Of a DNA stretch of 64,000 nt, positions 32,292 through 43,440 are shown one piece after another (position 1 is the first letter of the stretch; every line of letters starts with the position of its first letter). The stretch covers positions 12,713,845-12,777,844 of the forward strand of contig OZ020524.1 in assembly GCA_963971425.1 (NCBI GenBank), given 5' to 3'. The translations under genes were made by a program, and so were the position numbers. This DNA comes from Bryoerythrophyllum caledonicum. Taxonomy: Eukaryota; Streptophyta; Bryopsida; Pottiales; Pottiaceae. The notes under the pieces are model-generated. The model worked only from the letters and a program-made list of their open reading frames with translations. It ran no database searches and was not told the origin of the DNA.

Positions 32292-33887
32292 ATAAAAAAG
32301 TAATATGCAAACATGATACAAGGCAAAGACAAAACACAACAATACCAGCCACTTGTATAACAATCAGTGTTATAGCAACGTCCCTAGTTCTTGTCTTCCT
32401 ACAAAGTTTCAAGCAAACTTTCACAACATAATTGTTCTAACTACGGGTATGAGTTCCTAGAAGTTGAGTGTTGCGGTGTGGAAAAACAAATTCTCTAGCT
32501 TGTCGAGCTTGAACATGACCCCATACAGGAAGTATAAATGCTTGCAATTAATCCAAGACCAACCAAATTGGTTGACCTTTGCCTGCATTGAAACAAAGCC
32601 CGGACATGTTTAAGCCAAAATTGAGTTCAACGTAACAATGCTCCAAGACGTGGATAGTAGAAGGATCAATTTCAAGATCTACAATGCAATAAATCTAGTG
32701 AAGGTGAACATTGGGCCCATCCAAATCATTGCCTTCACCGTAGGGCCGACCTCCATTGATGAAGTTAGGCAGCAATTGGCCCGCCCGAACGACGCTTCAC
32801 CACTTTGTTGAACTGGAACGTGGGATGCTTGTCAGCGTCCTCAGAAAGTGGATATGCTACGAGGCCAACACCATCAAAATTACTTAATTGGAAGTGTTGG
32901 TGGAAAGACACTTCTCGCTTTTGTGGAAGCTGAAAACGAACGCGCTTGAGGGCAATGATCTCCAACCGCTTGAGATTGGTGCTTCTTAACATGCCAGATT
33001 TGTGGGACATTTTTTGGGCAAGTAAAAACCCACTTTTTGTTAGAGTCCAACACACAAGGATGAACATCGTCGGGGCATAAATAGAACCCATGTCGCTAGA
33101 TTCTACCAATGTAATAGTTCATCCACTTTCCGATGTATGTGAGCTATATAGTGGCATTTCTTCTTTTGGATGATCTATATTGTGCATCGCTTTCTTGAGA
33201 GGCCTTTAAGAGCCTAGCATGCTATACTAGAGCAATGTTTAGGTCCTTGGATGACATGTTTAGGTCCAATCGGTAACATCATGGTTGGATTCCTCTACCC
33301 CGCAACATGAGCAAGTCGATTGTGCCCGACAATAACGTTGTCCATACATTCCTGACTTAGAGAATCCTATGCGCCGGTAGTTAAATCGACATCCACATCT
33401 AAGTCTACGCCTTCACCAACCTCTCAAAGAACTTCACTAGTCCTCTAGACCTTGGCCGACTTGGTCTCCACTCGAAGACAAAAGAAATTGATCGTCTTTG
33501 GAAGGAGGGGGGTGAGTCAAACTTTGATCATGGAGGTACTTGGTCAATATTTTGTCATGTGCATTGCATTCAAATTAGATTGATAAGAGATGTGATTTGT
33601 TGCAGATTCTCAAAGAAATTGTCATTTGAATACATGTTCATATAGCTGAGGAAAAGAAGAAAAGAAGGAAATGCGATTCTTCATTTCTCAAGTAGTAAGC
33701 AGTTGAGGAAGGCAAGGATGGGAAGATGCAAGTTCTAGAGGATGACTTAGGAGATATCCCTTGTGCCCTATCATTAAAGATTGGTGAATGTGAGAATTTG
33801 CCAACTATCAGAGAGGATGGTGCAACGCCATTGGTATACATGGAAGACGACATTAAGGACTAGGGACAAGGACATGGAGGGCTAAAA
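31868..33887. other. Inner region of the long-inverted-repeat unit, first part
   Basis: A TA microsatellite lies at 32,261-32,288. The minus-strand frame 32,765-33,109 (114 codons) has no domain I recognise. There is no transposase signature. Confidence 0.4.
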
Positions 33888-34590
33888 TGTTTAAAAGTGT
33901 GCTCTAGGGGGCTGCCAGCAGAAGCACCCCTTCAATAGTGCCTACAACAAACTCCAAGGCACATTCAAAAGGGGTGCCATTACAGCATCCCATTGGTGCT
34001 GAATGAAGATTTTATTTTCTTTAAACGTGCAATAGGCCTTGTAATGCACTTTCCAAATTGGTGTGGCACAATAGGAATTGAGCTTGGAAGAGTGTATCAT
34101 GCGCGGATGAAGTATGTCAATACAAAACTTCATTTAGACATTGCTCTCTCATCTAATATCCATTTCTAATGTGCCACACCATTTTAAAAACTGCATCAAA
34201 TTTTCAAAAATATGCCATAGAGGGCCGCCGGCACCAATACTTTTTTGGAAGTGCCTACAAGAAACTCCAAGGCACAATAAAAAGGGGTGCCAATAGCAGC
34301 ACCCCCTTGGTAGTGAATGATAAGTCCATTTTATTTAAACCTTGCTACAGAGCTTGTGACGCACTTTCTAAAATGGCATGGCACATTAGGAATTGACCTT
34401 GGAGGAGTGTATCATGTGCGGATGAAGTATGTCAACACAAAACTTCATTCAGACATTGTTCTCTTATCTACTATCCATTTCTAATGTGTCACACCATTTC
34501 GAAACCGCATCAAATTCTCAAAAGTGTGCTCTAGAGGGCCGCCAGCATTAGCACTTCCTTAGAAGTGCCTCAACAAACTTCATGGCACTT
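33888..34590. repeat. Tandem repeat, unit about 310 bp, about 2.3 copies
   Basis: The phrase 'tgtgctctag..gg.cgcc.gca' recurs at about 33,898, 34,210 (as 'tatgccatagagggccgccgg') and 34,525. In the two complete units it is followed by 'ctccaaggcacaa', 'aaaaggggtgcca', 'gaggagtgtatcatg.gcggatgaagtatgtcaa' and 'acttcat'. Identity looks like about 80%. Confidence 0.8.
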
Positions 34591-34940
34591 GCCTTTGGAT
34601 TGAAGATTCTTTAAGAAACATCTTTCATTTGGTTGTCATTTCAATATTTGGCTACTCCAAGTTGATATCTCCATGTACTCTCATTGTTTTTGTTGCTTGT
34701 TGACCGAGATTAATGGTGCCGGCATGGGGGCTGTGGGGGCCAACATGGGAGCTACCGGTGCCGGCAGGGGTTTGTAGTTCATATACAGACTGGGAAAGCG
34801 AGGCCTATCAAGGCTCTAGTCTTTTGTAATCTAAATCTGGAGGTGAAAGAAAAGGTAGTTCACATTTAGCGATGGAAGCAACATTCATTAAGTTTTGGAT
34901 TGTTCAGCCACGAATAGGATTTTGAAGCTGGGTTATTGAT

Positions 34941-34971
34941 TTCGTAAGGCAAGATATCATTGCCTTACGAA
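34941..34971. repeat. Short perfect hairpin, 11-bp stem and 9-nt loop
   Basis: TTCGTAAGGCA (34,941-34,951) and TGCCTTACGAA (34,961-34,971) are exact complements. No T run follows, so it is not a terminator. Confidence 0.75.
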
Positions 34972-36101
34972 TGCTCAAGAAACGTGCTCATATGCATCTT
35001 TTGACAAGTATGACATCCATTTTGAAGCATGGACTATGTTGATCTTAGCTACGACCACGGTCTTTTGGATGGCTTTGGGTGGAAAAGTGATCCTAGTGGT
35101 TGGTTGCTAACAAGGCTAAGGAGGCTTGTCGGTGTCGGCACCTCCTAAGCATGTGACAATACTCACTCAGTTTCATGGAATCATCCAAGAGGATATTGAT
35201 GAGTGGATTGCACAATTCCTTCTGTTGAATGTTGTGGCTTCTAGTTTCATTGCGTCAGACTGTAGACATGACATTGAAGTTGAGCAAATAGATTGAGGGT
35301 GCAATCCTTAAGAACATCTCATTAGGTGAGTGTTTTCATTCTCAATGGCCAATCGTCACTCAAAAGTTGACAATTTATCTACAAAAGCATGTACCTAGGG
35401 TTTAGATTTAAAGAGCCCACTACCTGACTTTTTTTTATTTCTTTTGGTTTTGTAAAGGGAGATATGGTCACTTTGAAGACGTCATTGCTGCAACAAGTGC
35501 AAGTATAACTTATTAAAAGTGGCTTTTTATGCACTCAATCTCCGTTTAATCGTTTCTAAATCTGATTTTTTTAAAGTTCAAGAGCTTTTATTCCTGCAAA
35601 AAAGAAGCTAGATCAACGTGTTATTGGCTTTGAAGCCAATCCACTCATTTTTAGGCTCTTCTTTGTTCTTTTCAAGAAGAAGCAACAATTTTATCAATTT
35701 CAGCCAGACCTAAACCTTTGGTGAAGATGAGGTTCTAATTTGTCATGTGGCAAAGTGCAACTGTTTAAGTAAGTTCATTTTTAAATGGCTTTTCCGTCTT
35801 TATAGTGGAATCATTTTAAATTATCTTTATTTGTATTACCTATTCTTTGGCAAACTGATGGCCTCTGCAATGTCTCTTCCAAAGTCAATTACACTTCTGA
35901 CATATGCCGGGACTATCACACATGCCTTTGCTACAACACATTTTCCACCGTCAATTCATAGGCGCCGTGGTTTCAACCTTGGCGTTAATTAGTTTGTATA
36001 TGTGGTAGCAATAAAGGGCAGTGAAAATTCAACTTAGATTTTTTGTATGAGTTGTCGTGATTTATGTGGCTTTGGTTTTGCGAGTATTGTTCCTCTTTCT
36101 T
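34972..36101. other. Inner region of the long-inverted-repeat unit, second part
   Basis: No recognisable gene. Short frames such as 35,747-35,992 lack known domains. Confidence 0.4.
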
Positions 36102-36389
36102 ATTTAAATATTTTTTACTTCATTCATTGGCTTCAAATACGGAATTGAGATCCTCCAGCCTAGATTTTGATTTATGACAAAGATATATTCCATACATACG
36201 TTTTATTTGGTGATTGGTTGTAAACATGAACTAAATTCTCTTTCAATTTAAATATTTTTTACTTCATTCATTGGCTTCAAATACGGAATTGAGATCCTCC
36301 AGCCTAGATTTTGATTTATGACAAAGATATATTCCATACATACGTTTTATTTGGTGATTGGTTGTAAACATGAACTAAATTCTCTTTCA
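36102..36389. repeat. Perfect 144-bp tandem duplication
   Basis: 36,102-36,245 and 36,246-36,389 appear identical over all 144 bases, so the duplication is recent. The unit carries no gene. Confidence 0.93.
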
Positions 36390-36960
36390 GCATTGGAAGT
36401 TTGTATTTATCTTGGTGTGTTTGACATAGTTCAATGTTCCATATCGTTGGTCTAGGATAACTAAGTCATGTATGTAGAGCAGAAATAGACACAGCTTAAT
36501 GTGAACTACAATTATTCTAACAAGCTAGGGGTGACAAGTGACAACCCTTTACCGTTTGAGAGTTTGAAACTCTAAAACAATCAAAAGGTGTTCACCATTG
36601 AGTAGCTAAAATTAAAGTTTTTATTTTTTGGTATTTCATTTTGACCAATAAAGTAAAATTAGTTGTAGGAATTAATAAGATAAAGGAAAAATAGAAAGTA
36701 ACATAAATAGACTCACACATAAAAGGTACTTACTTTCATTCTTATCAACATATAGTAAAGGGTGTTGGTGAATGAAAATAAGAGCGTGGGATAAGAAAAA
36801 AATGCCCTAATAATATGACTTAGTAATTGTTTTTTTTTAAATCACCTCCCAAAGGATCCAGGTAATGGCGACCCTGTTGTGGCATTTTGTCACAAAATAT
36901 CTAAATATGTCAATGTCCCGTATCATTTGTCAAAGCAAAGTAAGTAATGCACTCCCTATT

Positions 36961-37312
36961 AAGCACCACGGTCTTGGTGTAGTGGTTTGGATCATGGCAC
37001 ACTGGTGAGGTGGTTGTGAGTTCAAATCCTAATGCCGGCGTGGTGCCTACCACCATAGTCCACCCAAGTATGGTGGGGGGTCCCAAGGCCTTGTTGTATG
37101 GAGACCCACAAAGCCCTTGGGGGAGATGACATGTCGGTTGTCTCTAAGGCAACTAGTGTAGGGAAGCACTTAGTGTAGAAAAGTGTTTACCCTCGAGAGG
37201 GGGGAGTAGTTCTATGACACTAGCCTATGTCTGGTGGCCATATGCGTAGTGAAGAGAATGAACAAACACTGTATTCACAGCGGTCTCCTTTGGAGACCGG
37301 AGTTCTTCTTCT
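36961..37312 (+). mobile_element. tRNA-derived SINE, full length, second copy
   Basis: A 352-bp element with an exact 13-bp target-site duplication TGCACTCCCTATT (36,948-36,960 and 37,313-37,325). The box A-like TTGGTGTAGTGG is at 36,974 and the box B-like GAGTTCAAATCC at 37,018. From about 37,188 it shares the LINE tail. The hairpin is CGGTCTCC, TTT, GGAGACCG at 37,281-37,299, followed by TTC repeats. It lies inside the long-inverted-repeat unit. Confidence 0.95.
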
Positions 37313-37619
37313 TGCACTCCCTATTCAACTTCAGCCATATGTATTTATCTACAGTATTAGGCATCATATATCACCCTCTCTTATTGTACTTATCATTGTA
37401 AGGATTTTTTAATGCACTTATCAATCTTTCATGACGTTTAATTCCACGGCAATAGGATAGTATACTCCACTACCAATATTTGTAATTTCTAAATAATATA
37501 AATATTGTCCCCCGGTTATAGGATTATAGAATAATAATCAACTACCATACTTGATAGGATTCCACGGCTTTAGGCCTAATAGTTTATAATTCCAAAACTA
37601 AAACTAAATACCTGCTTAT

Positions 37620-38670
37620 AGTTCTCGGCTCACCGCTCACTGCTTACGCTGACTGCTCTCCGACCGCACACACCGTTTCCCGTATGGAGGTAGAAAGAAG
37701 GAGGAAGTGGTAGTGAAAGACAACCAAATAATTAAATCTAATGGGGAGAAGAGGGGAGTACGACCTCCAAAGTCATACCTCAAATATAGAGTTCCTTCCC
37801 ACATATTCGCGAAGGCAGAATCGTTGCCATTAATGGGAAATGTCAAGATCTTGTCGGACCTAAAAATAATAGCCAACTACCATTTATGGCTCCCCCAATT
37901 ATTGGAAGAGAGGAATGGCCTTGGTAAGGCCCAAACCAAGTTTTGCAAGCGTTAAGCGAGAGACTACCTTCAAGGCGGGGGACGTGAGGGCAGGGACATA
38001 AGGGCGTGGACAGCCAAGTCTGCCCCCATTCAGAACTTTGAAATGAACATAACTCACTAAAAAATAGTCCAAATAAAGCATATGAGTTGTATTCTGACAT
38101 TTATATTTTTTGTAGATGCCAAAACATTCCTCATATGATTGATTTGGATCATTTATGAGTAAGTTATGGCCATCCAAAGATTGGTAATAAGAAAATTGGG
38201 CCGGGCGGAGACATCATGGCGGAAACGTTGGGGCAGGGATGTCAGGGCGTGGATAGCCAAGTCTTTCTCTCATTCAAAACTTTGAAATGAACATAAATCA
38301 GTCAAGAATAGTCCAAATCAAGCATATGAGGTGTTTTGGACATTTGCATTTTTTGTAGATGCGAGAAAACACCTCATATGATAAACATAGATCATTTTTG
38401 AGTAAGTTATGGCCATCCAAACATTGGCGATACAAAAATTTGGCAGGGCGGGGACGTTAGGGCGGGGATGCCTACGCCCAAATCGGGCAGGGACAGGGAC
38501 GTCCCGCATTGCTTGCTCCTTTCCTTGAATTCCTGCCCCTACTAAGTAAGTCTCCGTCCTGCATGGCAACGATGTAGTGCCAACGTAGCCGCCATGTCGC
38601 TTATTTTTTACCTTGCCAATAAGTCAACACTACGTTGTTTGTATCGGATGGGCGAACCGGACGTCTGCCC
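37620..38670. repeat. Right arm of the long inverted repeat
   Basis: Inverse homologue of 30,617-31,867. It contains two palindromic modules in tandem (38,040-38,172 and 38,280-38,415, period about 240 bp), where the left arm has one. The outer edge near GTCTGCCC at 38,670 is approximate, and no convincing target-site duplication was found. Confidence 0.75.
38040..38415. repeat. Palindromic modules, copies B and C
   Basis: Each is an about 130-bp imperfect palindrome. In copy C, CATATGAGGTGTTTT (from 38,324) pairs exactly with AAAACACCTCATATG (to about 38,380). The outer arms are 'catgaacataa..caa.aatagtccaaat' and 'gatcatttttgagtaagttatgg'. Confidence 0.75.
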
Positions 38671-41600
38671 TATATGTCAACCAAACCACTAACTCTTGCG
38701 CAATTTGCCCTTCGACTATATTTGCAGTTTTATTTTGCTCCTCTCTGGTGCGCCACTCCAGCCTATAGAACCAACACATTTGATGCATGTGCTTTCATTG
38801 CTCCAATTTGTAATGATGGCAACTTTGCTATTAAAGATTGCGTTATAATGGAAGCTTAGAGGTGCGCCGACTTAGGCATACCTTTGTTGGAGGTTGAATC
38901 ACCTTCACTGTTGTGAGTTGCAATTGCTTCTGATTTCATTTGTAAGGTGGTGGGTGCTCAATCTTTGAGGTTGTTGTTTGCGCTTGAATAGTACCAAATC
39001 TGTGAAGTCTTTGACGTGTTACTCTGCTAAATTTGGCATCTTTGGTTTCAATAGAATCTGACGTCTTTTCTTTTTTTGTCGTTGATGGAATACACATTGG
39101 AGAACGTTGTTTCCACGCTTCTTGATCTAGAGGCAGCCGCCGGTTGTGGTAAAGCAAACCATGGCAAACGTTGCAAAAATAAGGCATCTACTGCTGGCGT
39201 GGAGCCCTTACTCAATGTGTGTTGCGTGCATGGAGCCATTATCTGAAGCGCTACATGCCATGATTTTGTTGCCCAACACCTAACAAGGTGTGGTTGCAGA
39301 GAGAGAGAAGCGCCAAATTCATTGAAGGCTTGTGAAGGAGGTAGCTGAGAAGCGGAGTCAACTGCGTTTTTTAAGAGGAGGTTGCTAGTTTGGCTATGAA
39401 AGTTGGCTTGACTTTAAACATTTTTTTTGAATCTTTAAAGAACAACCTGAGAGAGGCAACAATCGAGTGGAGCGCCAATGAAAAGGCGCCAACAGCCTCA
39501 ACAAAGGCAGTAGTGGAGGACATTTTTTTTCTATTCGTTAGCCCGCTCCTAGTCATCCAACAATGCGGCTGATTCTATCGGTAGATAACAAGGGTAAGCA
39601 ACCTTAAGTCTCCAAAAAGGTGGCACCTCTTCACCCCAAGCAAAATAATATAGGAGAGTCATAAGAGGCTCCATGCCTGCCTCAAAATCTCTTCTTTGAA
39701 TGCATTTGTTCTTCATCTTTTTTTTTCTTTTGATCTTTGCATTGTTGGATCTATGTTGGTGGAAATTGAATTGCGCGTTGTAAGCTAGGAATGGTGTTGT
39801 AGGTAGTGGGGTGGAGATTCTACTATAAGTTATGGATTGAAATTTGTCTTGAAATGCAGGCTGGGGTGAGAATTGTGCGAGAATTGGTTGCTTGAGAATT
39901 GAAGTGGGTTTTTTGTCTCACCGAGGAATTGTGTGTGGCCGGGGGATTGTCGTCTCTGTGTAGCATATTGTGTGTGCACCTTCGAAATAGTGTGTAGACA
40001 AAGGGGTTGTTCATTGAGTGGGAGATTGTAGGCTCTGTACCGAGGGGGTTGTTCTAGGAGGGCTGGGGATTGTGCTTGGATTTGCATGCTCTTTGGATGG
40101 GGATGATGGAATCGCGTTGGAGAATTTGGGCTGTGGACAGAGGATGTTGGAATGTGCATTGAGAATGTCGGTCGACGGGGAATTTGTGTGCATGGGCAAA
40201 GATGATTCCTAGAGATCGTGGGCTGCGGATGGAGACTCTTTGTGGGTGGGGAATTTTTTTGTTGTGGCGGGAAATGATTGCTACAGATTGTGGACTCTGG
40301 AGGGAGGATTGTAGGCTTTGAATTGGATTCTACGTGTGTTATAAGATGTTCTTTGCTTCCTATGTTGTATAGGTCATTTCATAGGAGAAGGAATTGAGCG
40401 ACTCTAGTGATTCAAACTTCAAGCAACTCCCTCCCGCACATAACCATCAAATCAAACAATTTGATCGCAAGAGGCGGTATCATTACAAATGATTTGCGAG
40501 ATTTGCATGGACAAAGGGCAGGTGGAAGCAAGGGTCTATTTTGTAATTTGCATCATATGCACGGCGATTGATGGTCGTCTCAAGCTGCCAACGGCAATAA
40601 TTCGTACTTCCATGAAGCACGAGGGTCGGCACATGTATGTAGATTTTTTTTCTACTTTTGTGAATGCTTTTTTTGCTGTGAGTTTTGAATCTCATCCTCT
40701 TCACATGTACATGCAAAGAAAGATGATCGGCAAAAAGGCGTTGAAAAGGGTGATGGTTGTGAGCGCTACAGCTGCTCCTTGTGTTTAGTTAGAATAGATT
40801 AGGAGAAAAATTAATAAATTTGCTACAATTTGATGTTAAAGTTACAAATTAGCTTTCAGTGGTTTAGAATTTAATTAAATAGTGATTAGAATATAGGTTA
40901 AAATTCAAAATGATCAAAAGTTGTAGAAGGTTATCCGTTTTGTTGCAAAAGAGAGGGGAAAAGGAAAAATCAGTTGCAAGTAGAAATTAGTTAGAGTTAG
41001 AAGTTAGAAGCCCTACTATTGGGTAGAAATAAATTATGAGAAAACGGCAAGGAAAAAAAAAAAAAGGAAAAAGAAAAAAAAAGGAAAGAAAAAATGTGAT
41101 AAATGTAGTATAATCCAAGATAGTACGTACGTGGAAATGTCCACCAATACCAATTAATAATATAAGTTACCATTGTAGAAAGTAGAAATTTCAAATAGTA
41201 TTTGAGGAAGAAAATCATTTTATTAGAAAAAAATAAAATAAAATATCTAAAAAATCCAAAAGCCTTGTAGAGGCACAGAAAAAAGTTTGAAGATTTTAGG
41301 AGACTTTTTAGATAGTGAAAGACTACTTTTTGTAGTATAAGAAAAACATAGAAAATAGTAGAAAATAGAGTCTTATCCCTAAAATCTTGGAAATTTTTAT
41401 TTATGTGCTTTAGAGTAGTGTTATTTTAAATGTAAATTCTTAGAGGAATCAAAGGTGGAAAATGGGGTTAATATGGTATTAACCTACCAGCTGAAGACCC
41501 TAAAACTTCTTTTAGAGTTTTGTGACGTCAAATTGAAGTGAAGGGACAACATTTTTTAGTTTACTTGGACATTCTAAGATCATTGGTAAAAGAAATTTTT

Positions 41601-43230
41601 ACCAAAGAATACTTAGAATGAGCTGAATGTGCACACAAGTGGTGCTGGAATCCCAACTATCATACGATGGCAAAACTTTCTTAAAATAGGATATTGATGA
41701 ATTCCCTCCAAAATTTGAGCTTTTTTAATCCATTAGTGCAATTTGTTTGTTCATCTGACCTTTGACGAAAAAGTTAGAGTAAAGGACCAACATAGATAAG
41801 AGTAAAAGATGAAAGGAGAGAACGTGTGAATATTCTTCAATTTTTGAAGATCTACGGATTCAAGAAGGCTTTTAAACTCTAGTTTAGTGTAGCAAGTTAT
41901 TGTGTATGTGTTCAAGTTAGTGAGGACATCAAACGGAGAACTGACCATGTTATGCACATTTTGAATGCTCTTACTATTGTTATCGTTAATGGTAATTTTC
42001 CAATAGCATTTCCATCATAAATGATTTATTATTTGTGTTATTTATTTAGTTTAGTTGAACATGGATTAAGCCAATAGGAGATTAAATTCAATCTTGGAAG
42101 TGGTAAAAATTACAATAATTACTAAAATATATAAAAGAGGAAAATCAAATCAAATAAAAAATCAAAATAAGATAATTTTAAAAATAAAAAATAAAAATTG
42201 AGTACGGTTAAGATTATAAGTCTTGAAGGGATTCAATTAGATTTAGATTGAATCTACAGCAAACTCAATTTCTTATTTGCATGCCAACCAACTCTCTGTG
42301 AACAAAGTAGGCTATCAAAAACTAGAAGGTGGTTTTTTGCTTCACAATGGTTATATTTCTAAAGAGTGCCTTTACTAGAAGGATGTTCTTTTTGCAAAAC
42401 AACATTCCCATACAATATTGCAACAAGTCAATAACATCAATGAGAAAATGCAGCGGAAGAAGAACGTTTAATTCACGATTGTGTTCCAAAGTTCTTGCAA
42501 ATGGTCGATCCATGTTGGAGTACCAAGAAGGAGAAACGTTGTACAAGTTCCTCTACTTCCTAACATTCCAAGGATGCATTGGTCGGATTTGTTGGAGTGG
42601 TGCATGGCGGAAGCCATGTGTAATGTGGTAAGTTTGGTCTTTTCAGTTTTTTGGTTTCAATTATACACTTGACACTTGATACTTGTGGTTTTTAGATGAA
42701 TGTAGACTTCATGCTGCGGACTAAGGTCTTTGTGATTTTGGTATGGTATGAATAAGAGGCTTTCGGAGGAATATGGGCTGTTAGATTGTGGGTGATAGCA
42801 TGTATGATGGAACATAGGGTATTGACTGGGAATGCTAAGATTAGGGCTGGATAGGATGGGATTCAGGCTACGGTTCTTAGATGCGGTTCTTCGGTGGGAA
42901 TGCAAAGATTCCTATGCTAGAATGTCGGCGGAGATTGTGGGCCTTGGGCTGCAGTTGTAAACTATTGGCTGAGATTGTGGATTCCGGGTAGGGATTTCCT
43001 TGCTATAAGCTTGGATTTTTGTTAAGGAGGCTGGAATCACTTTATGTTTAGTTGAGGCTTGTTGCTGGTATGGGTAGCGGATGACATCTTAGCAATCCTC
43101 ATGACCGTCTTTAGAGACCATAGTGGATTGAAGAATATTGATATTCAAAGAAGATTGGTTAGCTTTGGAGTTGATGGTGCGGTTGTCTTCTAAAGTAAGG
43201 TGACCGGGCTATCCACCCAAATTTGTAAAA
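38671..43230. other. Long degenerate region, no intact gene
   Basis: Mixed composition with short open frames (39,390-39,572, 40,489-40,788, 42,329-42,631) that have no recognisable domain. A/G-rich low-complexity sequence lies at 41,050-41,095. With the hAT relic just downstream, part of it may be a decayed hAT transposon with introns, but this cannot be shown from the sequence alone. Confidence 0.35.
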
Positions 43231-43249
43231 AAAATGCACCTTTCCCACA

Positions 43250-43440
43250 GACCATGCATTGCTTTGCACACATGTGTAATTTGGTGTTCAAACCGGTCAG
43301 CTGAAGGTGATGGAGGCCATTGAGAAGAGCCTTGCTTTGACCTGTATATATTTCAACAAGAGCCCAAAGAGGATTCAAGAGTTCAAGGATCTTGTTGAAA
43401 CAATGAAGAGCACAATGTTGAAACGCAATGGATAAGTTTG
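43250..43440 (+). pseudogene. hAT-family transposase relic
   Basis: Reading across one frameshift gives MHCFAHMCNLV (from 43,254) and then VMEAIEKSLALTCIYFNKSP followed by KRIQEFKDLVET (43,308-43,403). This matches, by pattern, the conserved 'C.AH..NLV...AI.K.......SPKR...F' core of plant hAT (RICESLEEPER-like) transposases. No BED finger or C-terminal dimerisation domain was found nearby. Confidence 0.5.
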
